The position numbers and the translations under genes were made by a program. The notes beneath the pieces are model-generated. The model ran no database searches. It saw nothing but the letters and a program-made list of their open reading frames with translations, and had not been told where the DNA came from. Source: Gemmobacter sp. (lineage in GTDB: Bacteria > Pseudomonadota > Alphaproteobacteria > Rhodobacterales > Rhodobacteraceae). From it: a stretch of DNA of 64,000 nucleotides. Location: assembly GCF_034676705.1 (NCBI RefSeq), contig NZ_JAUCBS010000005.1, positions 124,001-188,000 of the forward strand. The letters are read 5' to 3'. Shown here in pieces: positions 47,204 through 56,798 of this stretch; the first letter of the stretch is position 1; every line of letters begins with the position of its first letter.

Positions 47204-48547
47204 TCAGTCCGGCGGCACCCGGCGGTGCCAGCCGGTGACCTGCTGGAACGCCGTGCCCAGGGCGATCAGCGTATTTTCGGCACCGGCTGGCCCGGCCAGC
47301 TGCACCGCCAGCGGCAGCCCTGCCGCCGAAACCCCTGCCGGCAGCACCAGCGCCGGCAGGCCAGAGACCGAGAACGGACACGTATAGCGGTGCAAGGCAA
47401 GGATCGTCGGCTCGTCCATCGTGGCCATCGCGTCCAGCCGGGGTGGCAGAAAGGGAAAGACCGGCAGGGCCAGCGCGTCGACGCCCTGCATGGCCTGCTG
47501 CAACGCCTGCGCAAATTCCGCCAGCCGGGCCTGTGCCGCCGCCAGCGTCGCGGGCGCGGTCGCCTGCCCCGCCCGGATCGCCCCGGCCAGTGCCGGGCCA
47601 TACCCGTCGGCGGCGCTGCGGAACATCGCGGCATGAACCCCTGCAATCTCCGTGCTGGCAACGGTGTACCAGTCGGCCGCGACCATATGCGTCGGCGGCA
47701 GCCTGATCTTGACCACCTGTGCACCATGGTCCTGCATGACGTCGATCGCCGCATCCAGCGCGCCCAGCACCTCGGGGTGGCATCCGGTCAGCCAATCCGG
47801 ATCCAGGCCGATGACTGGCCGGGACGGCATAGGCCCAGGCGGCCCGGCATCCGACAGGGCCGACCAGACCAGCCCGGCATCGTGCGCCGTCGCCGCGATG
47901 ATGCCGGCGTGATCGAAGGATGGCGCCAGCGGAAATGCGCCGTCCAGGCTGAGCCGCCCGTGTCCCGGCTTGAAGCCGGTGGTTCCCGTGACCGCCGCCG
48001 GCATCCGCGCCGATCCCCCGGTATCCGATGCCAGCGATGCGGCACAGAACCGCGCCGCCACCGCCACGGCGCTGCCGCCGGAGGATGCGCCGGGCCACAG
48101 GCCTGCCCCCCAAGGGTTGATCGGCGCGCTGCCTGCGGGGCGGTATTCGCCGAACACCCCCTCGGCCAGCTTTACCGTACCCAGGATCACCGCCCCGGCG
48201 CCTCTCAGCCGGGCAATCAGCGCGGCGTCACCCGTGGCAACGGCCCCGGCGCGCAGGGGCATGCCGGCGGTATTCGGCAGGCCCCGGATGTCGAACATGT
48301 CCTTGACCGTGATCGGCACCCCCAGCAGCGGCCCCGCATCGCCCGCCACCCGGCGCCGATCAGCGTGATGGGCCGCGGCCAGCGCCTGATCGGCGGCCAG
48401 GGTCACGAAGCTGCGCAGCGCACCGTCCAGGGCCGCGATCCGGTCCAGGCAGGCGCGGACCAGCGCGACCGAAGTTACCTCGCCCCGCGCAAGGCGCTCG
48501 GCGGCGGACGCAAGGCCCCCGGCCAGCGGATTCGGGATATTGCCCAT
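47204..48547 (-). CDS. amidase signature family hydrolase
   Basis: A 447-residue amidase with the Ser-cisSer-Lys triad: Lys82 (VPITVKDMFD), Ser155 (PGASSGGSA), and Ser179 (SDTGGSARMPA). It would hydrolyse a small amide to acid and ammonia. Start at 48547 shares one base with the RbsC-type stop, so it belongs to the sugar-type ABC operon; it is one of the few members of that operon with no visible lesion. It is convergent with the kinase operon, 5 bp apart. Confidence 0.9.
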   Translation of the reverse strand: MGNIPNPLAGGLASAAERLARGEVTSVALVRACLDRIAALDGALRSFVTLAADQALAAAHHADRRRVAGDAGPLLGVPITVKDMFDIRGLPNTAGMPLRAGAVATGDAALIARLRGAGAVILGTVKLAEGVFGEYRPAGSAPINPWGAGLWPGASSGGSAVAVAARFCAASLASDTGGSARMPAAVTGTTGFKPGHGRLSLDGAFPLAPSFDHAGIIAATAHDAGLVWSALSDAGPPGPMPSRPVIGLDPDWLTGCHPEVLGALDAAIDVMQDHGAQVVKIRLPPTHMVAADWYTVASTEIAGVHAAMFRSAADGYGPALAGAIRAGQATAPATLAAAQARLAEFAQALQQAMQGVDALALPVFPFLPPRLDAMATMDEPTILALHRYTCPFSVSGLPALVLPAGVSAAGLPLAVQLAGPAGAENTLIALGTAFQQVTGWHRRVPPD

Positions 48548-49575
48548 CAGCCGGCCTGCCGCTTGCGGCGCAGCAGGGTCCGCACCCCGCCAAGCCAGAC
48601 GGCGAATACCAGGATCGCGCCGCTGACCATGCACTGCCAGAACGATGAGACGCCCGACAGCGTCAGCCCGTTCTGGATGACACCCAAAAACAGCATGCCG
48701 ATCATCGTTCCGAATACCCCGCCTTCGCCGCCGCTAAAGGCCGTACCGCCGATCAGGACGGCCGCCAGAACGGTCAGCAGCAGCGTGGGGTCGGCATCGG
48801 CCGGGGCCGTCGTCGGCCGCCCCACAAGGATCACCGCGCCAAGCGCCACGCACCCACCCGCCGCCATGCAGACCGCCAGCGTTACCTGCCGGACGTTGAT
48901 CCCGTTCAGCCGCGCCGCCTCGACATTGGCGCCAATGGCATAAAGCGCCCTGCCGAACCCGGTATAGCGCAGCACGCCCCCCGCAATCAACAGCAGCACA
49001 AGGTCCAGCAGCAGCAGATTGGGGAAGGGCCCGGTATTGCCGTTGAAAAAGGCAGTGATCGGCTTGAACGCGGGATAGGCAAAGACGCTCAGCGATGTGC
49101 CATCGTTGATGACCAGGGCAAAGCTTTGATAGATGGACAGCGCGCCAAGGGTGACCACGAAGAACGAAATCTTCAGACAGGCGACGAGATGGCCGTTCAG
49201 AAAGCCCAGCAGCAGCCCAAAGGCCAGCGTGGCGGCAATGGCCAGCGGGCCGGGCAGGCCCGCCTGCACCGACAGGCCAAAGATCATCGCGCGGGCCGCG
49301 GTGGTGCTGGCGGTGGACAGGTCTATCCCGCCCGCGATCACCACATAGCTGGCCCCCAGCGCCAGCACGAACACCACGCTGTTCGACTTGACGATGTTCA
49401 TCAGGTTCGGTCAGGACAGAAAGATCGGCTGGGTCAGGCCCAGATAGACCGATATCAGCAGCAGACAGATCAGCGCCCCGGCATACTGGCTGCGCAGAAA
49501 GCGTTGCAGCGACGAGGCGGGTCGGGCAAAGCGGCCGGCTGTGCGTTGCGGCGTGGCAGCGGTCTGTGCGGTCAT
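48547..49575 (-). pseudogene. RbsC-type ABC permease with in-frame stop codon
   Basis: The frame from ATG 49575 to the stop at 48547 encodes a ribose-type permease. It has an N-terminal helix (YAGALICLLLISVYLGL), then LMNIVKSNSVVFVLALGASYV, the GGIDLS motif and TGFGRALYAIGANVEAA. An in-frame TGA at 49413-49411 interrupts it after codon 54, between IFLS and PNLMNIV. Homology continues in the same frame on both sides, so this is a nonsense change, not a frameshift. A product starting at 49401 would lack the first membrane helix. It overlaps RbsA by 4 bp. Confidence 0.85.
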
Positions 49576-51111
49576 GCCTGGCATCCTGCGGCTGAAAGGG
49601 CTGGGGCCGGGCGGTGCCGGCCTGCAACGGCGATCTGGGCAATGGTCTCCTCATCCGCCTGGGCGCGGTCGAGAATGGCGGTCATCCTGCCCTCGAAAAA
49701 CACCGCGATGGTATCGGCGATGCCCAGCAGTTCTGGCAAGTCCGACGATATGACAACAACCGCCGCCCCCTTTTCGGCGGCAGATTGCATCATGCGGTAA
49801 ATCTCGCTCTTGGCGCCCACGTCGATGCCGCGCGTCGGTTCCGAAAGCACCAGAACATCGGGGCTGCGCTGGAAGGTGCGGCCAAGGATCACCTTTTGCT
49901 GGTTGCCCCCCGACAGGGTGGAAATGGCGGCCAGCGGCGATCCGGTATCGACGCGATAGGCCTTCATCGCCTCGTTCTCCGCCTGACGTTCGCGCCGGGT
50001 ATCCAGCAGGCCCAGCCGACTGAACCGCCCCCGCCAGGCCAGCGAGAAATTCTCCAGCACGCTGCGCACCAGCAGCAGGGCCGAGGCCTTGCGATCATCG
50101 GGGACAAAGCCGATACCGGCCGCAATGGACCGTGCCGGATCGCCGAGTGCCAGCGGGCGACCGGCCACCCGGACAGTGCCGCCAGCCCCGATCGCGCCCC
50201 CCAGCGCCAGGCCCACCTCGGCCTTGCCCGACCCGACCAGCCCGGCAATGCCAAGGATTTCCCCCTGCGCGACGGTGGACGATGCGGCTTGCAAGGCACC
50301 GTCCGGGGTATGCAGCCCCGCGACCTCCAGCACGATTTCGCCACGGGGCAGCTGCCGCTTGCCATAAAAGTCGCCGATCTCGCGCCCGACCATCAGGCGG
50401 ACCAGTTCGGTTTCGGGCGTGTCGGGCAGCGGCACGGTGGCCACGTGGCACCCGTCGCGCAATACCGTGGCCACCTGCGGCACCGCGTAGATCTCTGGCA
50501 TGCGGTGGGTGATCATCACCACCGCAATCCCGGCATCGCGTTCGCGCGCGACCAGATCCAGCAGACGGCGCGTGGCAGCCCCGGACAACGAGCTTGTGGC
50601 CTCGTCCAGGATCAGCACCTGCGCATCGGTCGACAGGGCGCGGGCGATCTCGACCACTGGCCGCATCTCGACCGACAGGTCCGATACCAGCGTCCCGGGC
50701 GGCACATGAACCCCCAGCCGGTCCAGCACCGCGGCAGCATCGCGGTGCAGCCATGCCCAGTCCACCGTGCCAAGACGGGTCTTGGGCAGACGGCCCAGGA
50801 ACACGTTCTCGGCCACCGTCAGCGTGGTGGCCAGCGTCAGCTCCTGGCTGATCATCACGATGCCGCGCAATCGCATCGGCGGGGGTGGCAAACGAGACCT
50901 GTTGCCCGTCGACATGGATCTGCCCTTCGTCCGGGGCATGCACCCCGGCCATGACGCGCGACAGGGTGGATTTGCCGGATCCGTTCTTGCCCGTCAGGGC
51001 GTGAACCTCGCCCGCGCGGATGGTGATGCTGACAGTGTCCAGCGCCCCGACGCCGGGGAACCGTTTGCATATGCCCGTCAGCCGCAGGAATTCCCGCCCC
51101 GCCCCCGTCAT
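49572..51111 (-). pseudogene. RbsA-type sugar ABC ATP-binding protein, frameshifted
   Basis: A two-domain sugar ATPase split by a frameshift at about 50862-50868. The N-terminal frame starts at ATG 51111 with LRLTGICKRFPGVGALD, Walker A GKNGSGKS, and ends at FATPADAIA. The rest continues in another frame with GIVMISQELTLATTLTVAENVFLG, Walker B ILDEATSSL, a second domain with degenerate Walker A (GLVGSGKAE) and signature LSGGNQQK. The second-domain degeneracy is normal for RbsA; the frameshift is not. Gene ends overlap its neighbours, so the operon was GMC-RbsA-RbsC-amidase. Confidence 0.87.
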
Positions 51112-52290
51112 GCTGCGCCCCGGATCATGTCCGCCGCCTTTTCCGCAATCATGATCGTGGGGGCATTGGTATTGCCCGAGATCAGCGCCGGCATGATCGA
51201 GGCATCGACCACCCGCAACCCGGCAATCCCATGCACCCGCAGATCCGGGCCCACCACCGCCATCGGATCGGTGCCCATCTTGCAGGTGCCGACCTGATGG
51301 GCGATCGACAGCCCGGTTTCCCGGCAATAGGCCAGGATTTCGTCATCGCTGGTCACGCCTGAACCGGGTGCGAATTCCTCGACGATATGGTCGGTGATCG
51401 GGCCCACGGCAGCCACCCGGCGCGCCAGCTTGACCCCGTCGACCAGAACCCGCCGGTCATAGTCGGCCGACAGGTAGTTCGGCTGCATCACCGGCATGGC
51501 GCGCGGATCGGCCGAGCGCAGGCGCAGATAGCCGCGGCTTTGCGGCCGGACCGGGCAGACGACGTTGGCAAAGCCGGAAAACTTGTGCAGGCCTGCATCG
51601 TATTCATCGTGGCTGAAGGTCTGGAACAGGAACTGCACATCCGGCGCAGCGGCCCCGGGGTGCGACCGGGCAAAGGCCCCGACCTGCGCCGCCGAGATGG
51701 TCAGCGGCCCCCTGCGGGTCAGGATATATTGCAGACCGGCCTTCAACATCTTGATCTTGCTGACAAGTATGTCGTTGACCGTCAGCGGCAGCCGGCTGCG
51801 GTAGTTCAGGATCGCGCCATAATGATCCTGAAGGTTCTCGCCCACGCCCGGCAGGTCATGCACGACCGGAATCCCCATGTCGGCCAGATGCGCCGCCGGC
51901 CCGATGCCCGACAGCAGCAGCAGCTTGGGCAACCCGACACACCCCGAGGCCACGACCACCTCGCACCGTGCCCGGACGATGATCTTGCAGCCGTCGCGGT
52001 CCAGCACGCCCCTCGTCGCCCTCTTGCCATCAAAGGTCAGCCGGTCGGCGGTGGCCCGGGTCAGCACCCGCAGGTTGGGCCGTTTGGCCGCCGGATGCAG
52101 AAAGGCGCGGGCGGCCGAACAGCGCCGGGCGTTGCGCGTGGTGGTATGGTAAAAGCCGATCCCCTCTTGCGAGGCGCCGTTAAAATCCTCGGTCTCGGGG
52201 ATACCGGCTGCCACCCCGCTCTGGATGAACGCGGTGCAAAGCGGGTTGCGCTCGCGCAGGTTGGCCGTGCAGCGGCGGGCCATCTGGACC
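51108..52290 (-). pseudogene. GMC oxidoreductase, N-terminally truncated
   Basis: The C-terminal two thirds of a glucose-methanol-choline oxidoreductase. Visible segments are DFNGASQEGIGFY, ASGCVGLPKLLLLSGIGP, DLPGVGENLQDHY, and the C-terminal HQVGTCKMGTDP and DASIMPALISGNTNAPTIMIAEKAA. The FAD-binding GxGxxG and roughly the first 180 residues are missing in all frames. Homology stops near 52275, where the opposite strand becomes the aldehyde dehydrogenase. The protein could not bind FAD normally. Confidence 0.85.
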
Positions 52291-52298
52291 GGGCACAT

Positions 52299-53962
52299 GG
52301 CCTGTTCATCGACGGGCGGGCGGTTGCGACCCCGGTCAGCTATCCGCTGATCGACCCCAGTTCGGGCCGCGCGTTTGCCCGTGCCGCCCAGGCGCAGGCT
52401 GCCGATGTCGACGCCGCCGTCGCGGCGGCGCGCGCTGCCCTTGGCGGGCCCTGGGCCCGGATGCGGCCGCATCAGCGGAAAGGATGCATGCTGCGCCTTG
52501 CCGCGCTGATGGAGGCGAACGGGCGCGAGCTGTCCGAGATCGAGACGCTGTGTTCCGCCCGCCTGCTGGCCAACACGTTAGGGGTCGATGTCCAGTATTC
52601 CGCGCATGTGCTGCGCTACATGGCGGGCTGGGCGACCAAGATTTCCGGCGAAACCAAGCGGGTCTCGGCCCCCTATGTGCCCGATGGCGAGCTTTCGGGC
52701 TTTACCTTCCGTGAACCTGTCGGCGTTGTCGGGGCCATCGTGCCGTGGAACGTGGCGCTTGGCATCGCGATCTGGAAGATCGCGCCGGCGCTGGCGGCGG
52801 GCGCGACGGTGGTTCTGAAGCCTGCCCCGACAACGCCCCTGTCGGCGCTGCGACTGGCCGATCTGGCGCTGGAGGCGGGAATTCCCGCCGGCGTGCTGAA
52901 CATCGTGACCGGCAGCGGCCCCGAGGTGGGGCAAGCCCTGATCCGGCATCCCGATGTGGCGCTGGTCACCTTTACCAGATCGACCGGCGTCGGCCGGCAG
53001 ATCGCCGTCGAGGCAGCCGGCGCGTTGAAGCGGCACAGCCTGGAACTGGGGGCAAGTCCCCGGTGATCCTGTTCGAGGATGCCCCGCTGGACGAGATCAT
53101 TCCCCAGGCCGCCTGGACGATCTTTGCCAACCATGGCCAGAACTGCTGCGCCGGATCGCGGCTTTATGTGCATGCCAGCCTGTATGACCGGGCTATCGAC
53201 GGCGTGGCGGCAATCGTCGAGGGGATCGTCATGAGATCGCCGCTGGATCCGGCGTCCCAGATGGGGCCACTGTTCAGCCGGGCGCATCGCGACCGTGTTC
53301 TTGGCTTTGTCGCCGATGGCACGGCGGCAGGGGCGCGGCTGGCGGCCGGGGGCGCGGGCCGGGGCAAAGCCTATGTGGCGCCCACCGTGCTGGCCGGCGT
53401 GCGCCCCGACATGCGCCCGGTGCGCGAGGAGATTTTCGGCCCCGTTCTGGTCGCCGCGCCGTTCGAGGACGAGGCCGACGTGCTGGCACTGGCCAATGCC
53501 AGCGATTTCGGCCTGGGCGCTTCGGTCTGGACCAACGATCTGGCGCGCGTCCACCGCATGACCCGCGCGCTCGAGGCCGGGACCGTCTGGGTGAACTGCC
53601 ACAACGTGCTGGATGTCGCGCTGCCGTTCGGCGGCTGGAAATCCGCGGGCATCGGCGCCGATCTGGGCGAGGCGGCGGTATTGGCCTGCACCCGCGTCAA
53701 GGCGGCCGTCCACCGCTATGCATGGCAGGATGGCCACAACCGTGATTGCCCCGCCCCGCAGGAGCAGCATTGCCGCAAATCCCTCCGGCCGGAGATGACA
53801 TGGCACTTGCTGGCACTGCGGCATTGCACGCGGCCGACGCGCATCCCGGCGGAGCGCGGGATCTGGTCGCGCGGTTGCTCCGCGACCACAGCCTGGCCCA
53901 GACCGCCGACCCGGACGCGGCGCGGGATTACATGGGCGCCGTGGTGGCACCACATGCCCTGA
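52299..53962 (+). pseudogene. aldehyde dehydrogenase, 5-prime truncated and frameshifted
   Basis: An NAD(P)-dependent aldehyde dehydrogenase. Homology starts at GLFIDGRAVATP (52299) with no start codon in frame. It continues through GVVGAIVPWNVAL and VVLKPAPTTPLSAL to HSLELGA. The expected LELGGKSP is broken because the G run at 53048-53052 has five rather than six bases, and the reading frame shifts. The rest is in the next frame: NHGQNCCAGSRL with the catalytic Cys, EEIFGPVL and PFGGWKSAGIG. The C-terminus runs on to 53962, over the AraC start. Confidence 0.87.
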
Positions 53963-54821
53963 TCATCCCCGGTCGCAGCCGCACCCTGCATTTTCGCCAC
54001 AGCGCGCCGGATCTGGACCGGATCCGGGTACATCTGGTGGAATACGCGACCGATGCCGACTGGGTGGAAATCAACACCGCGGCCATGGGCGCCAACGTGA
54101 TCCTGAAAATCCCGCTGACCGGCGTGGCGCAGGTGATCCAAGAGCGGCGCTGCATGGATCTGCGGCCAGGACAGGTCTATCTGACCCGGCCGGGCAGCCC
54201 TATGTGGCGCGACTGGGCGGCGACTACAGCCACCTCAGCGTGCAGATCGACCCCATGTTGCTGGGGGCGGACGATGGCGATATCGCCCGGCTGGATTTCG
54301 ACAACGACGCCATCAACAGCGGCGGCGCCGAGCGCGTGCTGGCGAATGCCTTGGTATCGGCCGGCCGGATGCTGTCGGCCGGCGGGCTGGACCCGGCCGC
54401 GCAGCGCATCGTCGCCCGGGCCCAGAGCGACATGCTGCGGTCCATGCTGATCGCCCTGCCCCGTCGCGGCCGCAGCGAGACCGAGGTGGTCCCCTATTGC
54501 GTCCGCAAGGTCGAGGCGCATATGCGGCGCAACCTGACCGAGGAACTGGATCTGGACGATCTGGTGCGCATTTCCGGGGTCAGCCGCCGGTCGCTGCATG
54601 CCGGGTTCCGCCGGTTCCGGGATTCGACCCCGATGAAATGCTTCAAGGACATGCGGCTGGCCGCCGCACATGCCGATCTGATGCAGGCCGACGGCCGCGC
54701 CAGTTCCGTCACCGAGGTGGCGACGCGCTACAACTTCTTTCAGCTGTCCAAGTTTTCGCGCGACTTCCAGTCAAGCTTCGGCCAGTTGCCCTCGCAGGTG
54801 AAACGCCAGCGCAGCGGCTGA
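53800..54821 (+). pseudogene. AraC family transcriptional regulator, frameshifted
   Basis: An AraC_binding_2-type regulator of about 340 residues with ATG at 53800 after GGAG. The N-terminal sensor part runs in one frame to VYLTRPGSP (54200). It continues from TAT (54201) in another frame as YVARLGGDYSHLSVQIDP. Adding one C to the CCC run at 54198-54200 would restore the gene. The C-terminal two-HTH domain is intact (LDDLVRISGVSRRSLHAGFR, SSVTEVATRYNF). It would have controlled the adjacent ABC/dehydrogenase genes. AraC expression could still yield a DNA-binding domain from internal starts. Confidence 0.87.
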
Positions 54822-54982
54822 CCGGCCGCCATCGGTCGCACAGTGCAGTTTGCGCTGCGCTTTCGGCGTAGATTCCCGAAAATCCCGATCGCACAATGAC
54901 CTGGATGGGCCCGTTGCGCGGCCCGCAGCGACCGGGGGCACGAACCTCCGGCATGATGGCCAAAAGCCGAACAGGAGAGATG

Positions 54983-55972
54983 ATGATACAGAAATTCGCC
55001 CTTGCGGGCAGTGCAGCCCTATTGGCGGCAGCAGCGGCCGCGCCGGGCGCGGGCCAGACGCTGGCCGGCTATGTCTCGCCCATCGGCGCCCAGCCCGGGC
55101 AGCAATACGTTGCCAAGGGGACCGAGGCGGCAGCAACCGAACTGGGATGGACGAGCCGGGTGCTGGATGCGAACCTTTCCGCCGACCGGCAGGTGTCGCA
55201 TCTGGATACGCTGCTGACGATGGGATCGAAGGCCATCGGCACCTGGTCGCTGGACCCGAACGCCGTTGCCGGCGTGTTCGCCCGCGCCGGCCAGCAGGGC
55301 GTGCCCGTCGTGGGCCTGAATTCGCCGGGCGAAGGCGTGACATCCACCTTCTACTGGGAAATCAACCTGTGCCGCGACAACGGGCCATTCGCCCGGCAGG
55401 CCGCCTTCATCGCCAGGCACAAGCCCGGCGCCAAGGTCATCGTGATGGGCGGGCCGCCGGTCGAGGCGATCATCAAGAACATGGACTGCGCCGCCAGGGC
55501 GGCCGCCGATGCCGGGCTGACGGTGATCGACCGGATCGACAACCCCAAGGATACCGCCGCCAATGCCGCGACGCTGGCCGCGGGCGAACTGATCCGCTTT
55601 CCCGATGTGGTTGCCTTCATCGCCTACAATGACTCGACGGCGCTTGGCATCGCCTCGGCGGCGATTGCAGCGGGGAAGGCCATTCATGGCGCCTCGGGCA
55701 CTGGCGGGCTGATGGCGTTCGGCCGGAACGGCGATCTGGACGCGATCGAGGCCGTCAAGGAAGGCCCGCCTGACCGCCACATGGGATCCCGATCCCTATG
55801 CCCCACCGACTTTGCCCTGATCAAGGCGATGGATGCGGCGATGACGGCCCCGGGCACCATGCCCAAGGATCTGATCGTCCGTTCGATGTTCATCTCTTGC
55901 GAGAATGTCGGCGACTGGAAGGATGGCCTGGAACGCGGGGTCACCTACGCCACCATCCCGCTGACCGAATAG
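54983..55972 (+). CDS. RbsB-type periplasmic sugar-binding protein with a locally shifted reading frame
   Basis: A 329-residue periplasmic binding protein fold I (Peripla_BP_4) with signal peptide (FALAGSAALLAAAAAAPGAG). Start at 54983 gives the best AGGAG spacing; ATG 54980 adjoins it. The frame is open throughout, but residues from about 262 to 275 (PPDRHMGSRSLCP) do not fit the family. One extra C at 55765-55767 and two extra C at 55801-55804 shift and then restore the frame. Without them the segment reads GRLTATWDPDPYATDF, the usual family sequence. It is the binding protein for the decayed RbsA/RbsC importer. Confidence 0.83.
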   Translation: MIQKFALAGSAALLAAAAAAPGAGQTLAGYVSPIGAQPGQQYVAKGTEAAATELGWTSRVLDANLSADRQVSHLDTLLTMGSKAIGTWSLDPNAVAGVFARAGQQGVPVVGLNSPGEGVTSTFYWEINLCRDNGPFARQAAFIARHKPGAKVIVMGGPPVEAIIKNMDCAARAAADAGLTVIDRIDNPKDTAANAATLAAGELIRFPDVVAFIAYNDSTALGIASAAIAAGKAIHGASGTGGLMAFGRNGDLDAIEAVKEGPPDRHMGSRSLCPTDFALIKAMDAAMTAPGTMPKDLIVRSMFISCENVGDWKDGLERGVTYATIPLTE

Positions 55973-56063
55973 TTCCGCGACGCCCCCCCGCAGACCCAGG
56001 GGTCCGCCGCCCGCCGGGCCGGGCCCTTGAACGCTGCTGCCCCTGCACAGAAACGGTTCTCCC

Positions 56064-56759
56064 ATGGACAGACTGATCCGTGTCATCGTGCCCATTCCCC
56101 TGCCCCGGGCCGCGCTTGACAACTTTGCCGCGCAGCTGCCGCCAGGTCTGATCGGCCCCGGCTTTGCCGTGGATTTCGTCGGCACCCGCAACGGCGGCCA
56201 GCTGGGCGGCGACCAGATGGAGGTGCTGCTGTTCGGCACCTTTGTCTACGACGCCGGCGTCGCCGCCCTGCGCGCACGGCTGACCATCCCGGTGATCGGG
56301 TCCGGCGCCACGGCGTTTCTGATGGCCTGCCAGCTGGGCAAGACCTTCTCGGTCATTTCGATGTGGGGCCGCTGGAACCACTTCTATGCCAAGATCCTGG
56401 CCGAACAGGGGCTGGCCGGGCGCTGCGTGTCCATGCGCGATGTCGGCATCCGCCCCGATACCGCAGAGCTGCTGCCCGGCAAGGAGCATTTCATTTTCGA
56501 CCGGCTGGAACAGGAATGCCGCCGCGCCATAGACGAAGACGGCGCCGAGGTGATCGTGCCGGGATCCACCACCATGCATCAGTCGCATGCCCATCTGGCC
56601 CGTGTGCTGCCGGTTCCGGTGATCAACCCCGGCGTCGTGTCCTGCAAGGCCGCCGAAGCCCTGGTGCAGCTGGGCCTTGCCCAGTCCAAGGCGCATTACC
56701 ACCAGCCCGAACGCCCGATGGATGACATTTTCGCCCATGTGCCGGCCGTCTTTCCCTGA
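56064..56759 (+). CDS. Asp/Glu/hydantoin racemase-like protein without catalytic cysteines
   Basis: A 231-residue protein of the Asp/Glu racemase superfamily. Segments LLFGTFVYDAG near residue 58 and VIVPGSTTMHQS near 165 align with the two Cys motifs of hydantoin racemases. The Cys positions are Thr59 and Ser168. The rest of the fold (TIPVIGSGATAFLMAC, VLPVPVINPG) is conserved. Without both Cys it should not racemise by the usual two-base route; a lyase, isomerase or binding role is possible, as in maleate isomerase relatives. It lies between RbsB and the LLM monooxygenase. Confidence 0.78.
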   Translation: MDRLIRVIVPIPLPRAALDNFAAQLPPGLIGPGFAVDFVGTRNGGQLGGDQMEVLLFGTFVYDAGVAALRARLTIPVIGSGATAFLMACQLGKTFSVISMWGRWNHFYAKILAEQGLAGRCVSMRDVGIRPDTAELLPGKEHFIFDRLEQECRRAIDEDGAEVIVPGSTTMHQSHAHLARVLPVPVINPGVVSCKAAEALVQLGLAQSKAHYHQPERPMDDIFAHVPAVFP

Positions 56760-56798
56760 CCCGACCCCTTGCACGAGCCTTTGTCCAAGACCAACCCC

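Noticed and set aside
45324..48113. 929-residue minus-strand open frame
   Set aside because: The frame runs antisense across a well-supported kinase and joins part of the amidase region out of frame; no homology-like segment was seen.
49572..51111. Degenerate second Walker A in RbsA as a sign of decay
   Set aside because: The second ATPase domain of RbsA-type proteins normally has an altered Walker A (GLVGSGKAE-like), so only the frameshift counts as a lesion.
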